DNA of 64,000 nt from Flavobacteriales bacterium (GTDB lineage Bacteria; Bacteroidota; Bacteroidia; Flavobacteriales; Flavobacteriaceae): NCBI GenBank assembly GCA_017303755.1, contig JAFLBS010000003.1, positions 62,001-126,000 on the forward strand, given 5' to 3'. Every line of letters starts with the position of its first letter. Within the stretch, counting starts at the first letter, position 1. Below are positions 42,119 to 50,787 of the stretch, piece after piece. The translations under genes and the position numbers were made by a program. Under the pieces are notes generated by a model, which was not told the DNA's origin, did not search any database, and saw only the letters and a program-made list of their open reading frames with translations.

Positions 42119-43219
42119 ATGAAAAAATTATTACTTTTATTGGTAATGACTTTATCTATAGCGGCATTTGCTCAGGTGCCACAAGGAGTTTCCTATCAAG
42201 CTATAGCCTTAAATTCATCAGGATATCCGGTTGGAAACACGTTGATTGGAGTTCGTTTATCGATTTTAGACAACAGCGCAACAGGAACAGTAGTCTACAC
42301 TGAAACCCACACAACCACAACTAGTGACAGAGGTTTGTACAATTTAGTAATTGGTCAAGGAACACCAGTTAGTGGATTGTTTCCTTCAATTGATTGGGGA
42401 ACCAACTACAAATTTTTAAAAGTGGAATTGGATATTACAGGCGGAACTAATTATGTTTTAGCGGGCACAACACAGTTATGGAGCGTTCCGTATGCATTAT
42501 ATGCTGAAAAGGCTAATAGTGTTGATGCTGATAATATTATTGGAGACATTAGTTCTTCTTATGTTTCAGGTTTCATCACTGATAGCAATGCGTATTATAT
42601 GTACAACGGAATCACCAACCAACCTAATGAATGGATACAGCAATCTCTTTCAGGTCAACCCATTGATGTAAAATCCAATTTCTACACAATGGGAGTAATG
42701 ACTTCGACTAATGCTTATGCGTGTACAGTAATCAATAACGGAAATGATACTTCAAATACTTATGCACAATGGTTTCCTATTCCATTGTCGGGAACACCTT
42801 TAAAATTGGTTATTTCAAATGAATCATTTGGGGTATTAACCTCAACGCATGCTTATGCTTTTGTTTACACTTCTAACGCAAACAATGACGTAACCTATAG
42901 TTGGTACAGTCAGCCAATTTCAGGAACTCCAAAGGATATTTATGCATTTGGAAACTGCAGTATCGGAGTTGTCACAGATACTAATGCCTATGCTTTTGCA
43001 AAAACGGCTCTATTGTCATCTACTGAAACTACAGCAAGCTGGTACACAACAGAACTAAGCGGTGAAGTCATTCAGACACGACCAACCTATCATCTTTTTT
43101 CGGTTTATACTCCAACTCATGCCTACTCATTTGTACCTGTTTTTACACCAACAGGGAATACCTCATTCGAATGGAAATCAATTCAAATGAGTGGTAACTT
43201 TATAAACTCTTCTAAATAA
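42119..43219 (+). CDS. secreted protein, shared N-domain plus NAYxF repeats (family member 1)
   Basis: A 366-residue exported protein with signal peptide ending AAFAQ. Residues 19-135 form the N-terminal domain shared with three neighbouring genes (VPQGVSYQAIALNSSGYPVG, RLSILDNSATGTVVYTETHT, LYNLVIGQGTP, YKFLKVELDITGG). This domain is widespread in Bacteroidetes, often ahead of tail-fibre-like regions. The C-terminal 220 residues contain about five repeats of roughly 45 residues with pattern TSTNAYAF...W...PISGTP, reminiscent of propeller blades. No T9SS sorting domain is visible at its end; the gene that follows encodes one. The function is unknown, possibly adhesion. Confidence 0.75.
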   Translation: MKKLLLLLVMTLSIAAFAQVPQGVSYQAIALNSSGYPVGNTLIGVRLSILDNSATGTVVYTETHTTTTSDRGLYNLVIGQGTPVSGLFPSIDWGTNYKFLKVELDITGGTNYVLAGTTQLWSVPYALYAEKANSVDADNIIGDISSSYVSGFITDSNAYYMYNGITNQPNEWIQQSLSGQPIDVKSNFYTMGVMTSTNAYACTVINNGNDTSNTYAQWFPIPLSGTPLKLVISNESFGVLTSTHAYAFVYTSNANNDVTYSWYSQPISGTPKDIYAFGNCSIGVVTDTNAYAFAKTALLSSTETTASWYTTELSGEVIQTRPTYHLFSVYTPTHAYSFVPVFTPTGNTSFEWKSIQMSGNFINSSK

Positions 43220-43242
43220 ATTAAATATCTAATCCTATAACC

Positions 43243-43698
43243 ATGAAAAAAATCATTTTAATTACCTTATTATGTAATTCTTTTTTGAATTATGCACAAT
43301 CAACGATTCAGTCTGTCAATTCAGGAAGTATAATTACAGCAAGCTCCTCCGTTTCCATTGGAGAAATTGTGGTTAATCCGGTGAACCAAAACCAATCGAG
43401 TTCTGGTTTAATTGGCATTTTAGCACAAGTTAATGAACAAACATTAGAAGTTCCTGAATATGAATTGGCAGACGAAATCATCGTTTCTCCTAATCCAACT
43501 GTGGCTAGTATTCAATTCAAAAGCGAAATCAATTTAGCAAATGAAAACGTTGCTGTTTACACTACTACTGGTCAATTGGTTTCAGAAAAGAAAATTCAAT
43601 CGGACAATTCGGTAGACTTAAGTGAGTTGTCATCTGGAATTTACATCATTCAGTTGGCTACGGATTCCAAAAAATCATTTAAAATAATCAAACGATAA
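43243..43698 (+). CDS. small T9SS-sorted secreted protein
   Basis: A 151-residue exported protein with signal peptide ending FLNYAQ. About 65 residues of mature sequence (SGSIITASSSVSIGEIVVNP) precede a complete type A T9SS sorting domain (IIVSPNPTVASIQFKSEI, then LSSGIYIIQLATDSKKSFKIIKR in part). It lies 23 bases after family member 1 and 10 bases before member 2, so it belongs to the operon. It lacks the shared N-domain. I infer that it may be a co-exported partner or anchor; the sequence alone does not show it. Confidence 0.75.
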   Translation: MKKIILITLLCNSFLNYAQSTIQSVNSGSIITASSSVSIGEIVVNPVNQNQSSSGLIGILAQVNEQTLEVPEYELADEIIVSPNPTVASIQFKSEINLANENVAVYTTTGQLVSEKKIQSDNSVDLSELSSGIYIIQLATDSKKSFKIIKR

Positions 43699-43708
43699 AA
43701 AAACGAGT

Positions 43709-44773
43709 ATGAAAAAATTACTTTTTTTTGGTTTTTTTCTAACTTCTGTGCTTTGCTTTGGGCAAGTTCCACAAGGTATTTCGTATCAAGCTATCGCTCT
43801 TGATGGTTCAGGAAATCCAATAGTGAGTTTGCCTGTTGGCATCCAGCTTTCTATACTCGATTCATCGGCAAGTGGAAGTGTTTTATATACAGAAACACAC
43901 ACTCCAACTACTAATGCACAAGGATTGTATAATCTAGTTATCGGTCAAGGAACACCAACTACTGGAACGTTTTCAACTATCAAATGGGAAAACAATTCTA
44001 AATTTTTACAAGTAGAAATGGATGCAGCTGGTGGAACCAATTATGCTTTAGTAGGAAGCACTCAATTATTAAGCGTACCTTATGCTTTGTATGCTGGAAA
44101 AGTTAATGTCGAAGATGTAGTTGGCGGACCAGATATGTTTGGTTACACTGGAGATTGGTATTCATCCTCGTTCATGACCAATACTAATGCCTATGTTTTT
44201 GCTCCAGCGGAAATAGTTTTTGACAGTTCGGTTCCACCTTCGCCAAATACTTGGCATTCTACACCAATATCGGGTATTCCGTTTAAGAAATCGGAAAATA
44301 GTTTTTTAACATCAACCAACGCCTATATTTTTGGACCAACGAGTGCTGGTCAGTCAGGTGATCATACCAATAGTTGGCATATTTTTCCAATTAGTGGTCA
44401 ACCCGTTACTATTTTAACAAATATTTTTTATTCAACATTAATAATTACAACTACAAACGCTTATGCTTACACTTATGACAGTACTGGATTATTGGCTTGG
44501 CATCCAACAACTATTTCAGGAACTGTAGTTGATGTATCAGCGAGAGGATTAGGGATTTTAACGTCAACTAATGCCTATATATTCAATAACAATAGTTGGC
44601 AATCAATTCCAATTTCGGGGACTCCGTTAAAAATCAAACACGTCAGAGAAGGTATTCTTATGCTAACTTCAACTAACGCCTATTTGTATGGCACCAATAC
44701 TACTCATCCGAATGGTGGTTCAACCAGCAGTTGGCACAATATTCCTTTTTCAGGAAATCTACTATTAGATTAA
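43709..44773 (+). CDS. secreted protein, shared N-domain plus NAYxF repeats (family member 2)
   Basis: A 354-residue paralogue with signal peptide ending LCFGQ and the shared N-terminal domain (VPQGISYQAIALDGSGNPIV, QLSILDSSASGSVLYTETHT, LYNLVIGQGTPTTGTF). The C-terminus has about six repeats with TSTNAY(I/V)F and W....PISGTP (MTNTNAYVFAPAE, LTSTNAYIFGPT, ITTTNAYAYTYD, LTSTNAYIFNNN, LTSTNAYLYGTN). Repeats align with those in member 1, but spacing differs. Six blades of about 40-45 residues could close into a propeller. The function is unknown. Confidence 0.75.
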   Translation: MKKLLFFGFFLTSVLCFGQVPQGISYQAIALDGSGNPIVSLPVGIQLSILDSSASGSVLYTETHTPTTNAQGLYNLVIGQGTPTTGTFSTIKWENNSKFLQVEMDAAGGTNYALVGSTQLLSVPYALYAGKVNVEDVVGGPDMFGYTGDWYSSSFMTNTNAYVFAPAEIVFDSSVPPSPNTWHSTPISGIPFKKSENSFLTSTNAYIFGPTSAGQSGDHTNSWHIFPISGQPVTILTNIFYSTLIITTTNAYAYTYDSTGLLAWHPTTISGTVVDVSARGLGILTSTNAYIFNNNSWQSIPISGTPLKIKHVREGILMLTSTNAYLYGTNTTHPNGGSTSSWHNIPFSGNLLLD

Positions 44774-44807
44774 ACAACAAATTATAAATTAGAATTAAAT
44801 TTTTACA

Positions 44808-45941
44808 ATGAAAAAAATCATTACACTCTTAGCCTTAATTAGCACATTATCAACTTTTGCCCAAGTTCCACAAGGAGTGTCGTATCAAGCGATTGCTCTG
44901 AACGGCTCAGGAAACCCAGTGGTCAACTCGAATGTTGGAATTCGGATTTCAGTAGTAGACAATACTACTACAGGAACAGTTTTATATACCGAAACGCATA
45001 CCAAAACTACTAACCCACAAGGATTATTCAACTTAGTTATCGGTCAAGGAACTCCCACAACTGGAACCTTTTCAGCAATTGACTGGAGAGTCAACTCAAA
45101 ATTTTTAAAAGTAGAAATGGACGCTGCTGGCGGAACCAATTATGTTTTAGTCGGAACCACACAATTACTTTCTGCGCCATACGCATTAGCAGCTGATAGT
45201 TTAGTTACTTCTGCAGGAGAAGGAATTACATTAGTTTCGCCTAATGGAACTCCGTATCAACTGACGGTGAATGATGCTGGACAATTGTCGTTGCCTACAT
45301 CGGGTGCAACAAGTAGCATACCAAGTTCATTCTATCTTTACGGAAGTTTTAACAGTTTTAATCCAACTAATGCACTATTAATGCAACCAATAACAACAGG
45401 AGCTTGTGGTAGTTCTACTTTTAGCACTTATAAATATTTCACATCTGGAACACAACTCAAACTTTTATCTGCCAACAATTCTTCCTCACCAGTTTACGGG
45501 ACAAATGCAACAAATAATGTTATACCTAACGGAAGTGCCTTAAACATTCCTTCTGATGGATTTTATTTGGTTAATGTGTTTTCTTATCAATCGCCTACTA
45601 CATTGTCGAGTTATTCATTTACAGCCACTTCTATAGAAGTAGAGGTTTATATGTATAACGGCACTGGTACAGCTAGTGGAGCAACATACAGTGTTGCAAA
45701 CAATAAATTTTCCATCAATTTAACGGGATTGACTACTGGGTCAAATTTCTATTTCAAATTAAAAACTTGCGGAAACTCCAGTCCTCTTCTGTTTGGTGAT
45801 AATCTTGCTGATGGTACAATTGAATCAGGAGGAAGTATCATCACAATTCCAGGTTTGACTTCTACACCTAAAAACTACAGAATCGATTTGACCTTAAACA
45901 ATAACGGATCAGGAACTTATACTTATACTCTATTACCATAA
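44808..45941 (+). CDS. secreted protein, shared N-domain plus unique C-domain (family member 3)
   Basis: A 377-residue paralogue with signal peptide ending LSTFAQ and the shared domain (VPQGVSYQAIALNGSGNPVV, RISVVDNTTTGTVLYTETHT, LFNLVIGQGTPTTGTF). Its C-terminal 220 residues differ: no NAYxF repeats, instead a linker (GEGITLVSPNGTPYQLTVND) and a SusE/F-like starch-binding beta domain pattern (SSFYLYGSFNSFNPTNALLM, then IDLTLNNNGSGTYTYTLLP). SusE-type modules bind glycans, so this one may bind polysaccharide. The match rests on the GSFNxF and final strand pattern and is tentative. Confidence 0.72.
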   Translation: MKKIITLLALISTLSTFAQVPQGVSYQAIALNGSGNPVVNSNVGIRISVVDNTTTGTVLYTETHTKTTNPQGLFNLVIGQGTPTTGTFSAIDWRVNSKFLKVEMDAAGGTNYVLVGTTQLLSAPYALAADSLVTSAGEGITLVSPNGTPYQLTVNDAGQLSLPTSGATSSIPSSFYLYGSFNSFNPTNALLMQPITTGACGSSTFSTYKYFTSGTQLKLLSANNSSSPVYGTNATNNVIPNGSALNIPSDGFYLVNVFSYQSPTTLSSYSFTATSIEVEVYMYNGTGTASGATYSVANNKFSINLTGLTTGSNFYFKLKTCGNSSPLLFGDNLADGTIESGGSIITIPGLTSTPKNYRIDLTLNNNGSGTYTYTLLP

Positions 45942-45945
45942 TATT

Positions 45946-46992
45946 ATGAAAACACTTATTTCAACTCTTTTACTATTTTTTACAACTTGTATTTTTGCAC
46001 AAGTACCACAAGGAATATCCTATCAAGCCATTGCTTTAAACGGCTCAGGAAACCCAGTTGTGAGTTCTTATGTTGGTGTCCGACTTTCGGTTTTAGATAA
46101 CTCAGCAACTGGAACTGTTTTATATACAGAAACGCATACTAAAACCACTAGCCCACAAGGATTATTCAACTTAGTTATCGGTCAAGGAACTCCAACTACT
46201 GGAACCTTTTCAACCATCAATTGGGGAACGAATTCTAAATTTTTAAAAGTAGAAATGGATGCTTCAGGCGGAACCAATTATGTTTTGGTGGGAACAACTC
46301 AGTTATTGAGTGTGCCGTATGCGATGACAGCAGGGAATTTAAGTGGTTCATCTGCAAATGATAGTATTGAAGATAACAAATATTCTAATTTTGCCTTCTA
46401 CGATTCTTCTACTGACGCAACATACGCATTTAATCAAATTACTGGAACTTGGGTTTCTCAAGCTGGAGGAAGTCCAACTTCTGGAACAATTGTTAGTTCA
46501 AATGGAAATTTTGCTTTCTACGATTCTTCAACTGATAAAACTTATGCTTTTAACAAAAAAACTGGAACTTGGGTTTCTCAAAACGGAGGAAGTCCTACCT
46601 CAAGTACAATTGTTAGTTCTAATGGAAATTTTGCTTTCTATGATTCTTCAACTGATTCGACCTATGTATTTAATCAAAATACTGCAACTTGGGTTTCTCA
46701 GAGTGGTGGAAGTCCAACCTCTGGCACAATTATAAGTTCAAATGGAAACTTTGCTTTCTACGATTCATCAACTGACAAAACTTATGCTTTTAACAAAAAA
46801 ACTGGAACTTGGATTTCTCAAAACGGTGGAAGCCCAACTTCAGGAACAATTGTAAGTTCAAATGGGAATTTTGCTTTTTATGATTCTTCAGCTGATACAA
46901 CTTATGTATTCAATAAAAATACTGGAGCTTGGATTGCTCAAAGTGGAGGAAGCCCTACTGCTAATACCATAGTAATATCTAGTTCAAATTAA
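45946..46992 (+). CDS. secreted protein, shared N-domain plus five 40-residue tandem repeats (family member 4)
   Basis: A 348-residue paralogue with signal peptide ending TCIFAQ, and the shared domain (VPQGISYQAIALNGSGNPVV, RLSVLDNSATGTVLYTETHT, LFNLVIGQGTPTTGTF) closest to member 3. After a short linker come five tandem repeats of 40 residues, each with FAFYDSSTDxTYxFN and GTWVSQxGGSPTS. Repeats 2 and 4 are nearly identical and 1, 3 and 5 resemble each other, which points to duplication of a two-repeat unit. The repeats could form propeller blades or a beta solenoid. It ends soon after the last repeat and has no T9SS domain. Confidence 0.75.
   Translation: MKTLISTLLLFFTTCIFAQVPQGISYQAIALNGSGNPVVSSYVGVRLSVLDNSATGTVLYTETHTKTTSPQGLFNLVIGQGTPTTGTFSTINWGTNSKFLKVEMDASGGTNYVLVGTTQLLSVPYAMTAGNLSGSSANDSIEDNKYSNFAFYDSSTDATYAFNQITGTWVSQAGGSPTSGTIVSSNGNFAFYDSSTDKTYAFNKKTGTWVSQNGGSPTSSTIVSSNGNFAFYDSSTDSTYVFNQNTATWVSQSGGSPTSGTIISSNGNFAFYDSSTDKTYAFNKKTGTWISQNGGSPTSGTIVSSNGNFAFYDSSADTTYVFNKNTGAWIAQSGGSPTANTIVISSSN
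46390..46989 (+). repeat. 120-bp tandem repeats inside family member 4
   Basis: Five units begin with TTT GCN TTC TAC/T GAT TC at 46390, 46510, 46630, 46750 and 46870, an exact period of 120 bases. They are in frame, so copy number can change without a frameshift. Confidence 0.92.
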
Positions 46993-46998
46993 AATCAT

Positions 46999-47033
46999 AA
47001 AAAAACCTGCTCTCATCAAGCAGGTTTTTTTTC
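46999..47033. terminator. terminator between family member 4 and glnA
   Basis: AAACCTGCT / AGCAGGTTT stem with loop CTCATCA and a run of eight T; convergent genes on both sides. Confidence 0.9.
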
Positions 47034-47061
47034 TATATACTATTTTCTTTATTACAAAAGA

Positions 47062-49251
47062 TTATCTCGTAAACAACAACTCTCTGTATTTAGTCAACGT
47101 CCAGATTTCGTCGTCTACTACTAATTCTAGTTTGTCGCAGTGTTCTCTGATCACATCAAAATACGGTTTTACTTTATCGCAGTACGATTCGGCCATTTTT
47201 TGAGCATCAGTCAATGCATTTGCTTTTTTACGCGCTTCAATCATATCATCAACATTGGAGTTGATTCCTTCAATGTGTTCTGATATTTCTTTGATGATTG
47301 AGATTTGCTCTTTAGCAATTTTCTCAAAATCTTTTCCGAAGATTTCCTTTAATCCGCGTACGTTTTCAATCAACGTATTTTGATAACGAATGGCAGTTGG
47401 AATCACGTGATTACGAGCAATATCACCTAAAACACGCCCTTCAATTTGGATTTTCTTAGTGTATTCTTCCAATTCGATTTCGTAACGCGCTTCTACCTCA
47501 ACGTGGTTCATCACATTCAAATCACTGAATAGATCCAATGCTTTTTTAGAAACCTTAGCTTTTAAAGCAGCTGGAGTAGTTTTATGATTACTCAACCCGC
47601 GTTTTTTAGCTTCTTTTTCCCATGCTTCACTATAACCATCACCCTCAAAAAGAATATTTTTGGTTTGTTTGATGTATTCTCTTAACACATTGAAAATCGC
47701 TTCGTCTTTCTTTAAATCTTTTTTCTCAATCAACGCATCTACTTCTTTTTTGAATTCTTTCAATTGTTTGGCTACGATTGAATTCAACGTAGTCATTGCA
47801 TTCGCACAGTTTGCAGAAGAACCTACTGCTCTAAACTCAAATTTATTACCTGTAAAGGCAAATGGTGATGTTCTATTTCTATCAGTATTATCCAACATTA
47901 CATCTGGAATTTTACCAACCACATTCAATTTTAAATCGGTTTTTTCTTCTGGAGATAATTTACCTTTAGAAACACCTTCTAATTCGGCCAATACTTTAGT
48001 CAATTGTGCTCCGATGAAAACCGAAATAATTGCTGGTGGCGCTTCGTTGGCACCTAAACGGTGATCGTTACTAGCTGTTGCAATAGCTGCGCGAAGTAAT
48101 TCTTCGTATTCATTTACCGCTTTAATTGTATTAATAAAGAACGATAAGAATTGTAAGTTGCTCATTGGCGTTTTACTAGGAGAAAGTAAATTCACTCCAG
48201 TATCCGTTGCCAACGACCAGTTGTTGTGCTTACCTGAACCGTTTACACCTTGAAATGGTTTTTCGTGGAATAACACTTTAAAATCATGACGCTCACCTAC
48301 TTTTGACATTACATCCATTAATAATGAATTGTGGTCAACAGCTAAGTTCGTTTCTTCGAAAATCGGAGCCAACTCAAATTGGTTAGGTGCTACTTCGTTG
48401 TGACGCGTTTTTACTGGAATTCCCAACAACATACACTCTTCTTCCAATTCTCTCATGAAATTTAACGCACGAGACGGAATCGAACCAAAATAGTGGTCGT
48501 CTAGTTGTTGTCCTTTTGCAGAAGTATGTCCGAGTAATGTTCTACCTGTCATTACTAAATCTGGACGAGAATTCGCTAACGAACTATCTACTAAGAAATA
48601 TTCTTGTTCCCAACCTAAAGTGGCGGTTACTTTTTTAACGTTTTTATCGAAATACTTACATACTTCAGTAGCAGCTTCATCTACAGCATTCAATGCTCTT
48701 AATAACGGAGTTTTATAATCTAATGCTTCACCTGTATACGAAATAAAAACAGTTGGAATACACAATGTAGTTCCGAAGATAAACGCAGGAGAAGTTGGAT
48801 CCCAAGCTGTATATCCACGAGCTTCGAAAGTATTTCTGATTCCACCATGCGGGAACGAAGAAGCGTCTGGTTCTTGTTGTACTAATTGTCCACCACCAAA
48901 TTTTTCAACTGCTTCTGAACCATCATAAGACGTTTCAAAAAACGCATCGTGTTTTTCAGCGGTAGTTCCAGTTAAGGGTTGAAACCAGTGTGTATAATGT
49001 GTCACTCCTTTTGAAAGTGCCCACTCTTTCATTCCCATTGCGATATAATCGGCTAATTTTCTGTCAATTTTAGTTCCGTGCTGCACGGCATCTTTTACCC
49101 CTTTATAAGCATCCGAAGTTAAGTACTGCTTCATTGCTTTGTCGTTGAACACATTAGATCCAAAAAGTTCTGATTTTCTTCCAGATTCTTCAAACTTAAC
49201 AGGCTTTCTACCTGATGCATCTTTTAATGCTTGAAAACGTAAAGTTGACAT
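47062..49251 (-). CDS. glnA: type III glutamine synthetase (GSIII)
   Basis: A 729-residue enzyme, the expected length for GSIII, which is much larger than GSI. Family motifs include the N-terminal AYTAWDPTSPAFIFG, WEQEYFLVD, NEVAPNQFELAPIFEETN, VNGSGKHNNWSLATDTG with the ammonium/glutamate site, and TDLKLNVVGKIPDVMLDN. The C-terminal region is helical (about residues 560-729). It makes glutamine from glutamate and ammonia, as the main nitrogen assimilation enzyme in Bacteroidetes. The upstream region holds a pair of direct repeats flanking a -7-like element, a candidate nitrogen-control site. Confidence 0.97.
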   Translation of the reverse strand: MSTLRFQALKDASGRKPVKFEESGRKSELFGSNVFNDKAMKQYLTSDAYKGVKDAVQHGTKIDRKLADYIAMGMKEWALSKGVTHYTHWFQPLTGTTAEKHDAFFETSYDGSEAVEKFGGGQLVQQEPDASSFPHGGIRNTFEARGYTAWDPTSPAFIFGTTLCIPTVFISYTGEALDYKTPLLRALNAVDEAATEVCKYFDKNVKKVTATLGWEQEYFLVDSSLANSRPDLVMTGRTLLGHTSAKGQQLDDHYFGSIPSRALNFMRELEEECMLLGIPVKTRHNEVAPNQFELAPIFEETNLAVDHNSLLMDVMSKVGERHDFKVLFHEKPFQGVNGSGKHNNWSLATDTGVNLLSPSKTPMSNLQFLSFFINTIKAVNEYEELLRAAIATASNDHRLGANEAPPAIISVFIGAQLTKVLAELEGVSKGKLSPEEKTDLKLNVVGKIPDVMLDNTDRNRTSPFAFTGNKFEFRAVGSSANCANAMTTLNSIVAKQLKEFKKEVDALIEKKDLKKDEAIFNVLREYIKQTKNILFEGDGYSEAWEKEAKKRGLSNHKTTPAALKAKVSKKALDLFSDLNVMNHVEVEARYEIELEEYTKKIQIEGRVLGDIARNHVIPTAIRYQNTLIENVRGLKEIFGKDFEKIAKEQISIIKEISEHIEGINSNVDDMIEARKKANALTDAQKMAESYCDKVKPYFDVIREHCDKLELVVDDEIWTLTKYRELLFTR

Positions 49252-49268
49252 AAAAATTAATTTTTAAA

Positions 49269-49334
49269 AGTTATACCCTATTATTTTGATGCAAATATAC
49301 TATTTTTTTAATCCAAAAATAGTTATACCCTATT
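49269..49334 (-). promoter_or_regulatory. glnA upstream direct repeats and -7 element
   Basis: AGTTATACCCTATT (plus-strand reading) occurs at 49269-49282 and again at 49321-49334, 52 bases apart. On the minus strand a -7-like TATATTTG lies between at 49292-49299. An ACCCTA...TAGGGG inverted repeat overlaps the outer copy. I infer regulator binding sites on both sides of the promoter. Confidence 0.5.
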
Positions 49335-49403
49335 TTTTTAGGGGTTAAAATGAAAATTATTGATTTTTATTGAATTTTTAGATTTTTTACTCGAATATAC
49401 GCA

Positions 49404-49438
49404 CAAAAAAAGAGGCTGTTTCATCAACAACCTCTTTT
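49404..49438 (-). terminator. terminator of the lipoprotein gene at 49469
   Basis: AAAAGAGG-TGTT / AACA-CCTCTTTT stem (one mismatch) with T-run on the minus strand, 31 bases after the stop codon. Confidence 0.75.
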
Positions 49439-49468
49439 ACTAACCAACTAACAACTATATAACTATAA

Positions 49469-49984
49469 CTATGCTTTAATTTTTCTCACTTTTGATGGAT
49501 CGATGTTGAATGCTTTTAAAGTAGCATTGTAATCGGTGAAATCTGCTTTACCTGAGATTTTTCCAGAAAAATAACCTGGTACAATTACGATTCTGAACGT
49601 TTGATTTTGTGTCCACGCTGATGACAATGTTGTCATATCAAAATTAGCATCCATAAATAAACTTACATCGTAACGAGTGAAATCAAAATTATAATCCAAT
49701 TCGCCTCCACCATCAAAGTAATACGTTTGTGGCATTAATCTCCACACATCTGCACCGTTTACTACATCGTATAAATGATATACTAAAATCATATCGCTTG
49801 CATATATTGGTGGATTTATAGTAACCAATCTGCTGAAATTATTGCCAGCCGAAAAAGAAGTAGTAACTTCTAAAACTTCGCTTATAGTGTCATTATCAAT
49901 TCCATCGTCATTTACTTCATTTACTGTACAACTTTGTAGTCCTATCATCCCGATAAAAGCTAAAATAAAGGTAATTTTTTTCAT
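49469..49984 (-). CDS. hypothetical lipoprotein
   Basis: A 171-residue lipoprotein with lipobox Cys19 (IGLQSC). The mature part is beta-rich with many aromatic residues (LVYHLYDVVNGADVWRLMPQ, then YYFDGGGELDYNFDFTRYD, and FRIVIVPGYFSG). I recognise no named family, though similar small lipoproteins are common across Flavobacteriaceae. It stands alone between glnA and the DUF1543 gene, divergent from the latter, with its own terminator. Confidence 0.75.
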   Translation of the reverse strand: MKKITFILAFIGMIGLQSCTVNEVNDDGIDNDTISEVLEVTTSFSAGNNFSRLVTINPPIYASDMILVYHLYDVVNGADVWRLMPQTYYFDGGGELDYNFDFTRYDVSLFMDANFDMTTLSSAWTQNQTFRIVIVPGYFSGKISGKADFTDYNATLKAFNIDPSKVRKIKA

Positions 49985-50073
49985 GATTATATATATTTAA
50001 TGATTAATGATATTAAGTTATAACCAATTGTTGTGCCAAAGTTTTCTATTTGAAAAAATAATATCTTTGAAGA

Positions 50074-50640
50074 ATGAAAAAAGAGAATAAACTTTATATG
50101 GTAATGCTAGGCTGTCGGCCTGAAGGCAGATGCACAGAGCAACATGATATTTTTTTCGGAATTGGAAGTTCATTAAAAGAATTGATTCCGAGTATGAAAC
50201 ACTTTTGGCCCGAAGCAAAAGGACGCATTCATATTGATGCTTGGCGCGAAGTTTCTGTAGTTGATAACTATTCAATTACCATTCATCCAAAAGGAAATCT
50301 AATTAATCAAAATGAAAATTTATTTTTCATCAATTTGGGTGGTTATAAAGAAAATGAATTTGAAGAATACCATTACAAAGTATTAGCGGTTGGAGAAACA
50401 CTTTCGGAAGCAACTAAAATTGCAAAAAATACTGCCTTTTACAAACATTGTGGTTTTGACGGTGCCGTTTCACACATTGATGATAAATTCGGAATTGATG
50501 TAGATGATATTTTTAATGTAAAAGACATTTTAATGCCTATATTTAAGGATAATTTTGACATCCAAATTATAAAATCAGAAACCCAATTACTCGAAGACAC
50601 TTTACAAATTGGTTATCTCAAATTAGATAAGATAAATTAA
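50074..50640 (+). CDS. DUF1543 domain-containing protein
   Basis: A 188-residue soluble protein. The DUF1543 pattern is clear in the first 60 residues: LYMVMLGCRPEGRCTEQHD, then FFGIGSSLKELI and WPEAKGRIHIDAWREV. A second similar half follows (LFFINLGGYKENEFEEYHYK with GFDGAVSHIDDKFGIDVDD), so the protein is likely two copies of one fold. The function of DUF1543 is unknown. A 46-residue Lys-rich gene starts two bases after its stop and ychJ follows, so the three are likely one operon. Confidence 0.85.
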   Translation: MKKENKLYMVMLGCRPEGRCTEQHDIFFGIGSSLKELIPSMKHFWPEAKGRIHIDAWREVSVVDNYSITIHPKGNLINQNENLFFINLGGYKENEFEEYHYKVLAVGETLSEATKIAKNTAFYKHCGFDGAVSHIDDKFGIDVDDIFNVKDILMPIFKDNFDIQIIKSETQLLEDTLQIGYLKLDKIN

Positions 50641-50641
50641 C

Positions 50642-50782
50642 ATGGGAAGAAATAACGAACGCAACATCAAAGCACACAACGATAAATTGCACAAAGCACA
50701 AGATAAAGCCAAGGCAAAAAAGAAAGCCCGAGAAGAAAAACTAAAGGAAATTACACGGAAGTTTAACGAAAATAAAACTTAA
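50642..50782 (+). CDS. 46-residue Lys/Ala-rich protein
   Basis: A small frame starting ATG GGA AGA, one base after the DUF1543 stop, ending TAA five bases before ychJ. The product (MGRNNERNIKAHNDKLHKAQ, then a run rich in Lys, Ala and Glu) should be one long, very basic amphipathic helix. Charge and tight packing between two genes support it as a real product. Possible roles are nucleic acid or ribosome contact; nothing specific can be said. Confidence 0.6.
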   Translation: MGRNNERNIKAHNDKLHKAQDKAKAKKKAREEKLKEITRKFNENKT

Positions 50783-50787
50783 AATGT

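Noticed and set aside
46343-46735. 130-residue plus-strand frame within family member 4
   Set aside because: Shadow frame of the 120-bp repeats; Leu-rich repeated content is what a periodic sequence gives in another frame.
46390-46989. Regular repeats considered as a CRISPR array
   Set aside because: Units are 120 bases, contiguous, without spacers, and in frame in a secreted protein gene.
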